A stretch of DNA of 64,000 bases from Candidatus Schekmanbacteria bacterium RIFCSPLOWO2_02_FULL_38_14 (GCA_001790855.1 MGDH01000011.1:182239-246238), one strand, 5' to 3'. Counted from the first letter of the stretch, positions 45,200-55,396 are shown. Made by a program: numbers and translations. The notes: generated by a model not told the origin, from the sequence alone.

Positions 45200-47635
45200 T
45201 TAATGTTTTATTGCTTCTGATGCGGTTTCTTTGTTTTCAAAGGCAGAACTAAAGTCTTTATCCCCAACAATAGAATCAAGTTCAGCCTGACCTGGAAGTT
45301 CCCTTGTCAGCGCTATTTTTACAACCTCATCCATATTTTCTACAAAAACAAACTCCAGATCCCCTTTTATCTTGTCAGGAATATCCTTCATATCCTTTTC
45401 ATTTTCGATAGGACATACAATTATTTTTATCCCTCCTCGGTGGGCTGCCAGAACTTTTTCCTTTAAACCTCCTATTGGAAGAACTCTCCCACGCAATGTT
45501 ATCTCACCTGTCATAGCTACATCATTTTTAACAGGAATCCGAGTAAGAGCAGAGGCTAAAGCAGTTGCCATTGCAATACCTGCAGATGGACCATCCTTAG
45601 GAATAGCCCCTTCAGGAACGTGTATATGTATGTCAACTTTTGAAAAAAAGTCTTTCTCAAGCCCAAGCATCTTTGACCTTGACCTTAAGTAGCTGAGCGC
45701 TGCCTGTGCTGATTCCTGCATAACATCGCCAAGTTTTCCTGTTAGTGTTAAATTCCCCTTGCCACCCATTATTGTTGCTTCTGTAATAAGCAACTCTCCG
45801 CCAAATTCAGTCCAAGCCAGACCAGTAGTCTGTCCAATAAGAAGTTCAGTTTCTTTTTTCCCAAATCTGTATTTTGGAATTCCAAGGTAATCAGCAACAT
45901 CTTCAGATTTAACAATAACTTTTATTTTTTTCCCTTCTTTGACAACCATTCTTGCTACTTTTCTGCATATCGAAGCTATTTCGCGCTCAAGATTTCTCAC
46001 ACCTGCTTCTTTTGTATATCCCCTTATAATGTATAAAATCGTATTCTCTTCCATTCCAAGATTGCTCGTTGTAATTCCATGAGCCTTGAACTGTTTTGGA
46101 AGAAGGAATTTTATTCCAATGTTCAGTTTTTCCTCTTCAGTATACCCCGGAATTCTGATTATCTCCATGCGGTCTTGTAGTGGTTGAGGAATTGAACAAA
46201 GAACATTCGCAGTTGTTATAAACATTACCTGAGATAAATCAAAATCTACATCAAGATAATGGTCAGCAAATGTAAAGTTCTGTTCAGGATCTAATACTTC
46301 AAGAAGAGCCGCTGAAGGGTCCCCTCTGAAATCCATTGACATTTTATCAACTTCATCAAGAAGAAATACCGGATTTTTCGACTGAGCTCTTTTCATAGAT
46401 TGGATGATTTTTCCCGGAAGCGCTCCAATATAGGTTCTGCGATGTCCTCTTATTTCAGCTTCATCACGTATCCCTCCAAGAGATACCCGCACAAAATTCC
46501 TGCCCATAGCTCTTGCTATAGATTTTGCTAAAGAGGTTTTTCCAACACCAGGAGGGCCAACAAAGCAGAGGATTGGTCCTTTTATTTTTTTGACAAGCCT
46601 TCGTACTGCAAGAAACTCTACAACCCTTTCCTTTATCTTTTCAAGCCCATAATGGTCTTTATTTAATATCTGTTCTGCTCTTTCTAAATTTAACTTATCT
46701 TTTGTCCGTTTGCTCCACGGAAGAGAAACCAGCCAGTCAATATAGTTCCTGACCACAGTTCCCTCTGCAGACATAGGCGGCATCATCTCAAGCTTCTTCA
46801 ATTCTTTCATTGTCTTATCTTCAATATCTTTTGGCATTTTAGCCGCTTTTATTTTTTCTCGTAACTCCTCAATCTCAGATTTTGAATCATCCTGTTGAGC
46901 CAGCTCATTTTTTACAGTTCTCATCTGCTCATTAAGCAAATATTCTCTCTGGCTTTTCCTTGTATGGTTCTTCATCTTTCCCTGAAACTTCTTTTCTGCC
47001 ATCAGGATTTCTATCTCTTTATGCAGCAACTCGTGAAGTTTCTCCATTCTACTTGTAACATTTTTTATTTCCAGCAGTTCCTGTTTGTCAGACACTTTAA
47101 GGGCAAGATGAGATATAATTGTATCTGAAAGCCTGCTTGGGTCATCAATACTTATAACAGAAACAAGAGCATCAGATGATATTTGCTTTCTTAACCTTAC
47201 ATACTCTTCAAAAAGAGAGTTTACCCTGCGTATTAAAGCTTCAAGCTCATAAGAGTAATCAACTTCATCAATAATTTCCTCTGCCTTTACTAAAAGATGA
47301 CTATCATTTGGAATGAATTCATTAATCTTGACTCTGCCTAATCCTTCAATCAAAATTTTAACTGTACCATCTGAAAGTTTTAAAACCTGAAGGATTTCTC
47401 CTTTTGTACCTACTCTGAATATGTCATCTTCCATAGGTTCATTAATATTTGCCTGTTTCTGAGCAGCAAAAATTACAAATTTTTTATCCATCATTGCATT
47501 ATCAAGTGCTGAAACAGACCTCTTCCTTCCAACAAAAAGAGGGATTATCATATGAGGGAAAAAAACTAAATCCCTAAGAGGAATCAGAGGATATATCGAA
47601 TTGTCACTTGGCTTTTTTTCTTTTTTAAAAATCAT
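45200..47635 (-). CDS. lon: ATP-dependent protease Lon
   Basis: 811-residue LonA. N-terminal substrate-binding domain ([21 protein letters not shown]), AAA+ module with Walker [15 protein letters not shown] and Walker [11 protein letters not shown], and the proteolytic domain with catalytic Ser in [16 protein letters not shown] and Lys in [16 protein letters not shown]. Full length. It lies nine bases after clpX, closing a tig-clpP-clpX-lon quality-control operon. Confidence 0.97.
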   Translation of the reverse strand: MIFKKEKKPSDNSIYPLIPLRDLVFFPHMIIPLFVGRKRSVSALDNAMMDKKFVIFAAQKQANINEPMEDDIFRVGTKGEILQVLKLSDGTVKILIEGLGRVKINEFIPNDSHLLVKAEEIIDEVDYSYELEALIRRVNSLFEEYVRLRKQISSDALVSVISIDDPSRLSDTIISHLALKVSDKQELLEIKNVTSRMEKLHELLHKEIEILMAEKKFQGKMKNHTRKSQREYLLNEQMRTVKNELAQQDDSKSEIEELREKIKAAKMPKDIEDKTMKELKKLEMMPPMSAEGTVVRNYIDWLVSLPWSKRTKDKLNLERAEQILNKDHYGLEKIKERVVEFLAVRRLVKKIKGPILCFVGPPGVGKTSLAKSIARAMGRNFVRVSLGGIRDEAEIRGHRRTYIGALPGKIIQSMKRAQSKNPVFLLDEVDKMSMDFRGDPSAALLEVLDPEQNFTFADHYLDVDFDLSQVMFITTANVLCSIPQPLQDRMEIIRIPGYTEEEKLNIGIKFLLPKQFKAHGITTSNLGMEENTILYIIRGYTKEAGVRNLEREIASICRKVARMVVKEGKKIKVIVKSEDVADYLGIPKYRFGKKETELLIGQTTGLAWTEFGGELLITEATIMGGKGNLTLTGKLGDVMQESAQAALSYLRSRSKMLGLEKDFFSKVDIHIHVPEGAIPKDGPSAGIAMATALASALTRIPVKNDVAMTGEITLRGRVLPIGGLKEKVLAAHRGGIKIIVCPIENEKDMKDIPDKIKGDLEFVFVENMDEVVKIALTRELPGQAELDSIVGDKDFSSAFENKETASEAIKH

Positions 47636-47644
47636 AACATCCCT

Positions 47645-48871
47645 TTAACTTGCCTTTTCATACAGTATTATAGGACTTGCACTGCTAAGTATAACATCCT
47701 CATTTATAACGCATTCTTTTATAGTATTCTGGGATGGAAGGTCATACATTATATCAAGCATAACATTTTCTAAAATTGACCTGAGTCCCCGTGCTCCGCT
47801 CTTTCTTTTCAAAGCCTCCCTTGCAATAGCACGCAAAGAACCATCAGTAAAGTGGAGTTTAACATTCTCAAACTCGAAAAACTTCTGGTATTGCTTCAAA
47901 AGCGCATTCTTTGGTTCTGTAAGAACTCTTATTAACGACTTCTCGTCAAGTTCATCAAGTGTAGCTATAACAGGAAGCCTGCCGATGAACTCCGGGATAA
48001 GCCCGTATTTCAACAAATCTTCAGGCTGAACCAGAGAAAGTATTTCCCCGATTGCTTTTTTCTCGCTTTTTTCTATCTCTCCTCCAAACCCCATGCTTTT
48101 CTTCCCAACCCTGTTTGGAATTATCTTTTCCAATCCAACAAAGGCTCCTCCGCATATAAAGAGAATATCTGTTGTATCAACCTGAACAAACTCCTGATGT
48201 GGATGTTTTCTTCCACCCTGAGGAGGAACACTGGCAACAGTTCCTTCAATAATCTTTAATAATGCTTGCTGCACTCCTTCTCCTGAAACATCTCTTGTTA
48301 TTGAAGGATTTTCTGTTTTCCGGCTTATCTTGTCTATCTCGTCTATATAAACTATTCCCTTCTCAGCTTTCGCAACATCATAATCAGCTGATTGTAAAAG
48401 CTTAAGTATAATATTTTCTACATCTTCACCCACATAACCTGCCTCAGTCAGGGTAGTAGCGTCAACAATTGTAAATGGAACATCCAGAATTCGTGCAAGA
48501 GTCTGAGCAAGCAAAGTTTTGCCAGAACCTGTAGGACCTATTAAAAGAATATTGCTTTTTGTAAGTTCAATCTCATCATTCTTGCTTTTCGAATGAATTC
48601 TCTTGTAATGATTATAAACAGCTACAGAAAGGATTTTCTTTGACTTTTCCTGACCTATAACATAACGATTCAGGATTTCATTTATCTCTTTGGGTTTAAG
48701 TAGTTGAAAGTGCCCTTTTATTTCTTCTTCGCCTAAATCTTTTTCTATAATCTCACTGCAAAGCTCTATGCACTCATCACAGATAAAAGCCGAAGGACCA
48801 GCAATCAGTTTCTTAACCTCGCTCTGGCTTTTGTTACAAAAAGAACAAAAATGACCTCGGGTTGTTACCAT
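47645..48871 (-). CDS. clpX: ATP-dependent Clp protease ATPase subunit ClpX
   Basis: 408-residue unfoldase. The N-terminal zinc-binding domain uses CSFC and CDEC. Walker A is [15 protein letters not shown], Walker [11 protein letters not shown], and sensor regions follow. The IGF-type loop that docks ClpP appears as MGFGGE. It delivers substrates to ClpP encoded 24 bases upstream. Confidence 0.97.
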   Translation of the reverse strand: MVTTRGHFCSFCNKSQSEVKKLIAGPSAFICDECIELCSEIIEKDLGEEEIKGHFQLLKPKEINEILNRYVIGQEKSKKILSVAVYNHYKRIHSKSKNDEIELTKSNILLIGPTGSGKTLLAQTLARILDVPFTIVDATTLTEAGYVGEDVENIILKLLQSADYDVAKAEKGIVYIDEIDKISRKTENPSITRDVSGEGVQQALLKIIEGTVASVPPQGGRKHPHQEFVQVDTTDILFICGGAFVGLEKIIPNRVGKKSMGFGGEIEKSEKKAIGEILSLVQPEDLLKYGLIPEFIGRLPVIATLDELDEKSLIRVLTEPKNALLKQYQKFFEFENVKLHFTDGSLRAIAREALKRKSGARGLRSILENVMLDIMYDLPSQNTIKECVINEDVILSSASPIILYEKAS

Positions 48872-48895
48872 TAATAAACTCCTAAAAAAGAGAAG

Positions 48896-49483
48896 TTATT
48901 TTTTACGATACTCAATTACTTCGTCAATAACACCGTATTCTAAAGCCTCTTTCCCAGTCATAAAAAAGTCTCTATCAGTATCTGTCTGAATTTTCTCGAT
49001 AGATTGTCCTGTATGCTTTACAAGAATGTGGTTAAGCGTATCTCTAATCCTTAAAATCTCCTTTGTCTGAATCTCTATATCGCTTGCCTGTCCCTGAAAT
49101 CCTCCCAAAGGCTGATGAAGCATTATTCTTGAGTGAGGCAATGCAAATCTTTTCCCTTTTATACCTGCGGTAAGAAGTACAGCACCCATGCTTGCTGCCT
49201 GTCCCATGCAAATTGTTGATACGTCTGGTCTGATGTATTGAATCGTATCATATATAGCAAGACCTGCTGTGACTGACCCTCCGGGACTATTAAGGTAGAG
49301 ATGAATATCCTTTTCAGGATCCTCGGCTTCCAGATAAAGCAACTGGGCAATTGCTAAATTTGCAACAGCATCTGTTATAACAATTCCTAAAAAAATAATT
49401 CTGTCCTTCAATAACCTGGAATAAATATCATATGCCCTTTCTCCTCTTCCAGTCTGTTCGATTACCATTGGAATTAAATTCAT
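48896..49483 (-). CDS. clpP: ATP-dependent Clp protease proteolytic subunit
   Basis: 195-residue serine protease. With ATG 49483 as start (GAGG eight bases upstream), the triad is Ser98 ([11 protein letters not shown]), His123 (MLHQPLGG) and Asp172, matching standard positions; a more upstream ATG at 49531 lacks a ribosome site and would add 16 residues. [15 protein letters not shown] binds substrate. Between tig and clpX. Confidence 0.96.
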   Translation of the reverse strand: MNLIPMVIEQTGRGERAYDIYSRLLKDRIIFLGIVITDAVANLAIAQLLYLEAEDPEKDIHLYLNSPGGSVTAGLAIYDTIQYIRPDVSTICMGQAASMGAVLLTAGIKGKRFALPHSRIMLHQPLGGFQGQASDIEIQTKEILRIRDTLNHILVKHTGQSIEKIQTDTDRDFFMTGKEALEYGVIDEVIEYRKK

Positions 49484-49534
49484 ACTGTCATCCTCTCCAA
49501 TATCTTCGCAGTGCGGAGTTAATTTATCCATAAT

Positions 49535-50809
49535 TTAATTTACTATAGAACAATTTAATAAAAAGTTCAAGACCTTTTCCTCTCTGATTCTACTTCTTAT
49601 AACTTCATACGCTTCATTCTGCTGAAAAGCCTTTTTTAGTGCATTAAAATTTTGATTCGTTGCCTCAGCTCTTTTTCTTATTTCACCATCTATTTCATTG
49701 TCTTCAACCGCGATTTTTTCTTCAACCGCGATTTTTTCAAGGAGCAATGATTCTCTAACCCTCTTTTCAGCCTCTTTTAACAACTCCTGTTCAATCTTTT
49801 CACTCTCCTTACCAAAATTTATATCAGCTGCTTTTCCGCCTGAAAGCCTTGAAGCAAGATTTTTCTTGAGAAACTCAAACTCCCTGCTAACAAGAATAGC
49901 CGGGGGGGTAAACGGATTTTCTTCAAGGATTTTTTCAATTATTTCTTTCTGATGTTCTAACTTGATATAATACTCTTTAGTATTTTTAATATCATCTCTT
50001 ACTTTTTCTTTCAGAGAATTAAGGTCATTATAGTCTCCTAAATCCTTTGCAAACTCATCGTTGAGCTGAGGCAAAATTCTCTCTTTTATCTCCTTGACCA
50101 TAGCTTCAAATACAACTTTTTTGCCTGCTAACGCCTTGTTTGGAGCGTCTTGAGGATAAGCAATCTCTACCTCTCTTTTCTCTCCTGCTTTGGCGCCAAG
50201 AAGCTTATCCTCAAATCCTTCCACCATCTTTTTCTCTCCGAGAATTATCCTGAAATCTTTTCCTTCTCCACCCTCAAAAATCTTCCCGTCGATTTTTCCT
50301 GAAAAATCTAAAACCATTTCATCTCCGTTCTCTGCCCCACGTGATTCCACCGTTTTCAACTCTGCACTATCATGCTGCTTCTGCTTTAAAGCATTATCTA
50401 CATCTTCATCTGTAACATCAGAAGATTTTTTCTGAATTTTTACCCCTTTATAATCTCTTAATACTATGTCAGGAATAACTTCAACAGAAATATCAAGTTT
50501 CAATCCGTTCCCTTCTTCAAGCTCATATTTTTCCAGCAGATAATCGCTTACGGTTTTCATATTATTTGCCACAAAAACTTCTTCACAAGCTTTTGGAACC
50601 AGCTCCTGAAGCAGACTTACTTCAGCATCTCTCTTATAGAGCTGCTTGAGAACTTTTCTTGGCACTTTACCCTTTCTGAAACCTTTTATGTTAACTCTCT
50701 GGTTCATTTCCTGATAAATCCTGGAAAGTTCTTTTGATACTACATCACCGGAAATTGTGATGTTTAATTTTCTTTTACACTCATCAACGCGAGTAATTTC
50801 AACTTGCAT
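49535..50809 (-). CDS. tig: Trigger factor
   Basis: 424-residue ribosome-bound chaperone and prolyl isomerase. The ribosome-docking signature GFRKGKVPRKVLKQ lies near residue 42; the FKBP domain includes EMVLDFSGKIDGKIFEGG; the long C-terminal helical arms complete the fold. The C-terminal domain contains a six-residue tandem duplication (EKIAVE twice) from an 18-base repeat at 49702-49737. AAGGAG precedes the ATG by six bases. First protein gene after two tRNAs. Confidence 0.95.
   Translation of the reverse strand: MQVEITRVDECKRKLNITISGDVVSKELSRIYQEMNQRVNIKGFRKGKVPRKVLKQLYKRDAEVSLLQELVPKACEEVFVANNMKTVSDYLLEKYELEEGNGLKLDISVEVIPDIVLRDYKGVKIQKKSSDVTDEDVDNALKQKQHDSAELKTVESRGAENGDEMVLDFSGKIDGKIFEGGEGKDFRIILGEKKMVEGFEDKLLGAKAGEKREVEIAYPQDAPNKALAGKKVVFEAMVKEIKERILPQLNDEFAKDLGDYNDLNSLKEKVRDDIKNTKEYYIKLEHQKEIIEKILEENPFTPPAILVSREFEFLKKNLASRLSGGKAADINFGKESEKIEQELLKEAEKRVRESLLLEKIAVEEKIAVEDNEIDGEIRKRAEATNQNFNALKKAFQQNEAYEVIRSRIREEKVLNFLLNCSIVN
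49702..49737. repeat. Direct 18-base duplication in tig
   Basis: Two exact adjacent copies of an 18-base unit, in frame, duplicating six residues of a helical arm. Confidence 0.85.
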
Positions 50810-50908
50810 TTATTCTCCTTTTGATTGTATTAATGTTTAAACTTATTTGTATCTTGGGTTTTAGCTTTGTCTGACCTGTTCTAAAACAATTGCAAGACAT
50901 TTTGTATC

Positions 50909-50990
50909 TGCGAAAGGGGGGAGTCGAACCCCCATGGATTGCTCCACTGGATCCTAAGTCCAGCGCGTCTGCCAGTTCCGCCACTTTCGC
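50909..50990 (-). tRNA. tRNA-Leu (anticodon TAG)
   Basis: Class II tRNA. The acceptor stem GCGAAAG pairs fully with CTTTCGC. The anticodon stem CTGGA/TCCAG holds the loop CTTAGGA, so the anticodon is TAG reading CUN codons. The variable arm TGGA-GCAA-TCCA and T arm GGGGGTTCGACTCCCCC are clear. CCA is not encoded; the discriminator base is A. Confidence 0.95.
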
Positions 50991-51003
50991 GTGAATATTT
51001 CAC

Positions 51004-51082
51004 TGATTCCAGAGATTCTGAAAAGATTACAGCGATTACATCCTCCGCTAATCTCTGAAATCTATCTTCAATCTCTGCAATC
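51004..51082. repeat. 7-base-period repeat between tRNAs
   Basis: Words such as GATTCCA, GAGATTC, GATTACA and, in the other half, AATCTCT, GAAATCT, ATCTTCA, ATCTCTG recur at 7-base spacing, the halves being roughly complementary. Located between tRNA-Leu and tRNA-Lys. Confidence 0.5.
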
Positions 51083-51123
51083 AAAAGATTTCTTCCATTT
51101 TAAGACTTCTACAGAAATTTTTA

Positions 51124-51196
51124 TGAGCCGCACTGGAATCGAACCAGTAACCTACAGATTAAGAGTCTGTTGCTCTACCAATTGAGCTAGCGGCCC
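51124..51196 (-). tRNA. tRNA-Lys (anticodon CTT)
   Basis: Standard cloverleaf: acceptor GGGCCGC/GCGGCTC with one G-T pair, D arm GCTCAATTGGTAGAGC, anticodon stem ACAGA/TCTGT with loop CTCTTAA (anticodon CTT), T arm ACTGGTTCGATTCCAGT. CCA is not encoded; the discriminator base is A. Confidence 0.96.
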
Positions 51197-51212
51197 GAAA
51201 ACTCTCATCTCT

Positions 51213-51240
51213 TTTTTAACCGAGAATAATTATTTGTCAA
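51213..51240 (-). promoter_or_regulatory. Promoter of tRNA-Lys (and downstream tRNA-Leu/tig)
   Basis: Minus-strand TTGACA (51240-51235) and TAAAAA (51218-51213) with a 16-base spacer; start predicted about 10 bases before the tRNA. Confidence 0.55.
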
Positions 51241-51275
51241 TAGATTATTAATATAAAACCTAATTTTAAAAATCA

Positions 51276-51303
51276 TTGACACCAAAGTCAAAACTCTTAT
51301 ACT
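51276..51303 (+). promoter_or_regulatory. Promoter of the Prp-like lipoprotein gene
   Basis: TTGACA (51276-51281) and TATACT (51298-51303) with a 16-base spacer, divergent from the tRNA promoter; leader of about 90 bases. Confidence 0.6.
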
Positions 51304-51400
51304 TAGACTATTATAGACTCCTCTGTGCAAAATATATTATTTCTTTGTAATCAGCAAATCAAATTAGTTTAATGCAAATCAGCATTAGGATTATTATTGA

Positions 51401-51907
51401 ATGAACGCCTATAAAAGTAACTGTATAAACAAAGCATTACTGTTTTTCGTCTTATTCCTTATACATACACTCGTATATGGGTGCAGTGAAAGGCAGTATA
51501 TTGTTAAATCTCCAATTGTCAATTCTGAAAAAATTTCTGACATAAAAGAAACTAAAGATATTACAAAAGGGATAAATGTCACAATCTACAAAAATAAAGA
51601 TGGAATCACTTATGGGTTTACTGTTACAGGACACTCAAGATATTCACAGAAAGGCTTAGATATAGTTTGCGCTGGAGTAACAATATTGGTCTATAATGCA
51701 GTCAATTCCCTTGAAAGGTTTACTAATGACCGGGTTGAAAAAGAAATTATTGAGAATGGTTATGCAAAATGTATTCTTCCTGATTTAAAAAACGGAAAAG
51801 GAAGTAAAGAGGCAATTGTTTTACTGAAATCCACTGAAGCAAGCATGAGAGACATTGAATATTCTTACGGTTCACAATATGTAAAAGTAACCGTCATCAA
51901 AGAATAA
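51401..51907 (+). CDS. Lipoprotein with Prp-type cysteine protease domain
   Basis: 168-residue protein. A signal peptide (about 10-27) ends in lipobox LVYGC with Cys28 as lipidated residue, and a linker runs to about residue 57. The rest matches Prp, the protease that trims the N-terminal extension of ribosomal protein L27 in Firmicutes and relatives: GINVTIYKNKDG, catalytic His78 in VTGHSRYSQKG, catalytic Cys90 in LDIVCAGVTILVYNAV, and C-terminal strand QYVKVTVI. The 12-residue His-Cys spacing is exact for the family. Export to the envelope is unexpected for a ribosome-processing enzyme. Confidence 0.75.
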   Translation: MNAYKSNCINKALLFFVLFLIHTLVYGCSERQYIVKSPIVNSEKISDIKETKDITKGINVTIYKNKDGITYGFTVTGHSRYSQKGLDIVCAGVTILVYNAVNSLERFTNDRVEKEIIENGYAKCILPDLKNGKGSKEAIVLLKSTEASMRDIEYSYGSQYVKVTVIKE

Positions 51908-51930
51908 TTTTATTAATAAGGAGTTTTTCT

Positions 51931-52488
51931 ATGTCCTATAAAAAATTCTTTTTATTAATTCTTTCATTTCTGTGCTGTAACATTTTCAGCAACTACATCT
52001 CCTATTCAGAAACAGGACAGGCAAATGGAACAAAAATAAAACTTACAAGCTCTGCCTTTAAAAATGGAAAAATGATACTGGCAAAATATACTTGTGATGA
52101 CAAAGATGTCTCCCCTCCATTGTCATGGACTTCTGTTCCAAATGGCACAAAGAGCATTGCAATTATCTGTGATGACCCTGATGCGCCAATGGGTACATGG
52201 GTGCACTGGGTTCTCTACGATTTACCTGTCAGTATCAAGGAATTACCTGAAAATATTCCTTCTCAGGAAAAACTAAAGAATGGAGCAAAACACGGAATAA
52301 ATGATTTCCGCAAATTTGCTTATGGTGGTCCCTGCCCTCCAGGAGGTACACACAGATACTTATTTAAAATTTATGCTTTGGATAAGGAAACAGGGCTTGA
52401 GCCTGGAGCTACCAAGGAACAATTACTAAAGGCCATGAAAGGGCATATATTGGCAGAAGGACAGCTGATGGGAAAATACAGCAGGTAA
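51931..52488 (+). CDS. YbhB/YbcL-family (PEBP-like) secreted protein
   Basis: 185-residue protein of the phosphatidylethanolamine-binding family. Signal peptide about 1-27. The ligand pocket is formed by YTCDDKDVSPPLSW, CDDPDAPMGTWVHWVLYD and GPCPPGGTHRYLFKIYAL. Bacterial members are called Raf kinase inhibitor-like; physiological ligand unknown. AAGGAG is ideal before the ATG. 23 bases after the Prp-like gene, so probably one transcript. Confidence 0.9.
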   Translation: MSYKKFFLLILSFLCCNIFSNYISYSETGQANGTKIKLTSSAFKNGKMILAKYTCDDKDVSPPLSWTSVPNGTKSIAIICDDPDAPMGTWVHWVLYDLPVSIKELPENIPSQEKLKNGAKHGINDFRKFAYGGPCPPGGTHRYLFKIYALDKETGLEPGATKEQLLKAMKGHILAEGQLMGKYSR

Positions 52489-52507
52489 AACTCAAATGTC
52501 TTTTATT

Positions 52508-52670
52508 AGCTGTAAGCTATAAGCTTTAAGTTATAAGCTATAAAAAGCTAAAAACTTTAATTTTTATGGTTTTTACTTTATTCCCTTTCGCTACTTACTA
52601 CTTTCTACTCCCTGCTTTCTTATGTTACAGCTTATCGCTTATAGCTATTTTGAGCTTTGAACTTTAAATT
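52508..52670. repeat. Two converging 7-base-period arrays
   Basis: Left arm AGCTGTA, AGCTATA, AGCTTTA, AGTTATA, AGCTATA (52508-52542) and right arm AGCTTAT, CGCTTAT, AGCTATT, TTGAGCT, TTGAACT, TTAAATT (52629-52670). They occupy the gap between two convergent genes, where a terminator would be expected. Confidence 0.75.
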
Positions 52671-52675
52671 TTCTT

Positions 52676-53980
52676 TTATACCTTATCCAGTGCATGTTTG
52701 AGGTCTTTTATCAAATCTTCTGGCTCTTCAAGCCCAACTGAAAGACGGATACCTCCAGGATCAATCCCATCTTTTAACTGTTCTTCAAGCGGAACTGTTG
52801 AATGTGTCATTAAGCTCGGGTTTTCAATCAGTGTTTTTACCTGACCAAGACTAACAGCGAGCGTTATAGTATAGGAATTTTTAGCAATATAATCTATAAT
52901 CTTCCTGCTTGATACTCTGACTTTTAAAGGCTCCCCTTTCAAAATAAAATATATCATGTTCCCCGGGGCAAAATTTCCGTCAAAATCAGTCATCTGGCTT
53001 TTCGCAAGCCCAAACTGAGGGAAAGATGAAAGTCCGGGATAATACACTTTTTCAACCTTTGGATGACTCTCAAGAAATCGTGCAATTTCTATAGCGCTTG
53101 ATTCCTGCTTTTTAAGCCTTATTGAAAGTGTAGAAAGTCCATAAACAAGTATTGACCATGCGCTCTTAGGAGAAAGCACGCCACCAAAATCCTTGCGGTA
53201 ATTTAATAAATCTTTTTCATACTTATTTTTTGTAATTACCGCACCTCCCATCTCTGTCCCAAAACCACAAATATTTTTTGTAAGGCTGTGAACCACAATA
53301 TCAGCACCAATCTCAATTGGTCTCTGACAGAAAGGAGTTGCAAAAGTATTATCAACAATGACCCTTATCTTTTTATCTTCTGAAGCCTTTTTGTTATGTT
53401 TCTTAACTATTGTGCATATTTTTAAAATATCAATAAGTTCCATGTTCGGATTTGAAGGTGTTTCAAAATATACAACCCTAGTATCCTTTGTAAGGTTTTT
53501 AGAGAGGTTTTCTGGATTTTTTAAATCGAGAAGTTTCAGCTTTAAGCCCATTTTTGGATACCAGTTTTTAAAAAGCGAATAAGTGCTTCCATAAAGAACT
53601 CTGTGACTGATTATCTCATCTCCTGAAAATGCACATACTCCGACTGCTGCAGCTATTGCAGCCATGCCTGAAGCAAAGGTAACAGCACAATCCCCTCTTT
53701 CAGCAAAGGCAAGATTATCTTCAAGCATGCCACGTGTTGGTTCTCCAAGCCTGTCATAGATATATATTGGCGGATGATGGATTTCTTCTGTTGCATCTGC
53801 TCCAAACTCTTCAAATCCTCTTGCACCCCTTTTTACAGAATCAAGGCGGTAAGCAGATGAAGAAGAAATTGGCGGGACTACATGGTGCTTGTAGTCCCAT
53901 TTTGTTGACTTAAATCTTCCATGTATCAAGAGAGTTTTTATTGAATAAAAACCGCTTTTTACCTTTTGAAACATCACCAT
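52676..53980 (-). CDS. Cys/Met metabolism PLP-dependent enzyme
   Basis: 434-residue fold-type I PLP enzyme of the cystathionine gamma-synthase / methionine gamma-lyase / homoserine sulfhydrylase family. IYIYDRLGEPTRGMLED, TFASGMAAIAAAVG, FETPSNPNMELIDI, VIVDNTFATPFCQRP and PLP Lys in VVHSLTKNICGFG are conserved, as is the C-terminal GGIRLSVGLEEPEDL. The exact reaction cannot be assigned from sequence alone. GGAGG precedes ATG 53980. Confidence 0.9.
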   Translation of the reverse strand: MVMFQKVKSGFYSIKTLLIHGRFKSTKWDYKHHVVPPISSSSAYRLDSVKRGARGFEEFGADATEEIHHPPIYIYDRLGEPTRGMLEDNLAFAERGDCAVTFASGMAAIAAAVGVCAFSGDEIISHRVLYGSTYSLFKNWYPKMGLKLKLLDLKNPENLSKNLTKDTRVVYFETPSNPNMELIDILKICTIVKKHNKKASEDKKIRVIVDNTFATPFCQRPIEIGADIVVHSLTKNICGFGTEMGGAVITKNKYEKDLLNYRKDFGGVLSPKSAWSILVYGLSTLSIRLKKQESSAIEIARFLESHPKVEKVYYPGLSSFPQFGLAKSQMTDFDGNFAPGNMIYFILKGEPLKVRVSSRKIIDYIAKNSYTITLAVSLGQVKTLIENPSLMTHSTVPLEEQLKDGIDPGGIRLSVGLEEPEDLIKDLKHALDKV

Positions 53981-54070
53981 AATTATTTACTCCTCCTTAT
54001 AGACTTAGTTTAGTAAATCTTCAAAAATATTTACCTCTTTAAAAAATGGCATGTTTGGACGGAGTCAACA

Positions 54071-54205
54071 AAACTCAAATGTCAAAATCCAAATATCAAA
54101 TGAATACCAAATTTGTTTAATGCCAAAATGAGAATATTTTCTTAGAAATTTTGATATTTGAACTTTGAATTTCATTTGAATTTTGAGCTTTGGCATTTGA
54201 CATTA
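54071..54205. repeat. Two converging 7-base-period arrays
   Basis: Left arm AAACTCA, AATGTCA, AAATCCA, AATATCA, AATGAAT (54071-54105); right arm TTTGATA, TTTGAAC, TTTGAAT, TTCATTT, GAATTTT, GAGCTTT, GGCATTT, GACATTA (54150-54205). Read on opposite strands both consist of xxTCAAA-type words. Lies between the PLP enzyme and the SplB-like gene and just overlaps the latter's stop. Confidence 0.8.
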
Positions 54206-55285
54206 TCTTTTAAAAACATGATTAAGATTATTAACACCATCTGGTGTAGTTCCAAACACTTTTCTCCAGACATCCTGACTTTCCATGCAGAGGTAAATTG
54301 GAATATTGCTGTTATAATTTCTTATGAGCAAAACCACTTTTCTGTATGCGTTAACTCTCAATGGTTTAAAATACCTGAGTTTCCTGTCAGGACATATTAC
54401 CATTTCACCATTTAAAATATTACTTTGATAAAAGCGTTCACTAATAATTGACTTCATCTGCGGAGAAAAACGCAAACATCCAAGACTTATCCATGGTATT
54501 GATTTTGGATTTATATTTTTAAAAATTTTTTCAATAACTTTAGCATAATCTGCTTCCCATCCATCGTATAGAATTATTGGATCAAAATGGAAAGCTATAT
54601 TGTATCCGTTCTGCTGACACACTACAGCGGCATCTATTCTCTGTTCAAGAGAAGCAGAACATAGCTCTTCAGAATCAATTATTCTTTGAGGGTTCACAGA
54701 CCATGCAACAACTGTTTTCCCTCCATGGTCTAAGCCAACAAGGTTTCTTATCTCATTTGTTTTGGTTTTAAGCTCAAGAACTGCATTTTTTCTCCTTGCA
54801 AAAAATGGTACTATTATTTTTGAAAAACCTGTGAGGTAATCAAAAGCAAGGCTATCAGAAAGTTCTCCTGTCCCTATGCGAAAATATTTCGATTGATTCT
54901 TTTCTATAAGATTTTCTAACTCGCTGAGCATTGCATCTACATTAGAAAATACCTTCAAGAGAGGATTATTGTTAAGATATTCCTGCATTATGCAGTAAGA
55001 ACAGTCAATTGGACAGTTGGTTGCAAAGTTAATAAAATAATAATTACAGCAAACCATTTCTTTTGTTCCAGGACACTTTTTTAAAAAAGATCCCTTATTC
55101 TCTGTTACAAGCAGATTCCTTTTCCCGCTGCCAACAGGATCATCAGATTTTAAAATTTTAGCCAAAACATCCCCTGAAGTATCTATATAAAATATACTGG
55201 AAGTATTTGCTGATGAAGCTATATTTTTGGCTATAACATTATCTTTGGATTTCTTCTCAATATAGATATTTTCTATAATAGACAT
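54203..55285 (-). CDS. SplB-like radical SAM protein
   Basis: 360-residue radical SAM protein resembling spore photoproduct lyase. CCNYYFINFATNCPIDCSYC contains the cluster motif Cys91, Cys95, Cys98; later ELKTKTNEIRNL and FHFDPIILYDGWE are SplB-family features, as is the SLGCLRFSP segment. True SplB repairs spore DNA photoproducts; in non-spore-formers the role is unknown. No sporulation genes are evident here. It lies downstream of tsaD. Confidence 0.8.
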   Translation of the reverse strand: MSIIENIYIEKKSKDNVIAKNIASSANTSSIFYIDTSGDVLAKILKSDDPVGSGKRNLLVTENKGSFLKKCPGTKEMVCCNYYFINFATNCPIDCSYCIMQEYLNNNPLLKVFSNVDAMLSELENLIEKNQSKYFRIGTGELSDSLAFDYLTGFSKIIVPFFARRKNAVLELKTKTNEIRNLVGLDHGGKTVVAWSVNPQRIIDSEELCSASLEQRIDAAVVCQQNGYNIAFHFDPIILYDGWEADYAKVIEKIFKNINPKSIPWISLGCLRFSPQMKSIISERFYQSNILNGEMVICPDRKLRYFKPLRVNAYRKVVLLIRNYNSNIPIYLCMESQDVWRKVFGTTPDGVNNLNHVFKR

Positions 55286-55396
55286 AGTTAGATATATAAA
55301 AAAAATTTATTTTCTCACAATCTGTTCATTTTTCCTACAGTTTCTCTCCAAAAGCGCTTTTAAAAAATCTCCTTTTAATCTTTATGTAATTATTGA

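Noticed and set aside
54203-55285. Sporulation evidence from SplB-like and SpoIID proteins
   Set aside because: Both families occur in non-spore-forming Gram-negatives; kdsA and the absence of other sporulation genes argue against it.
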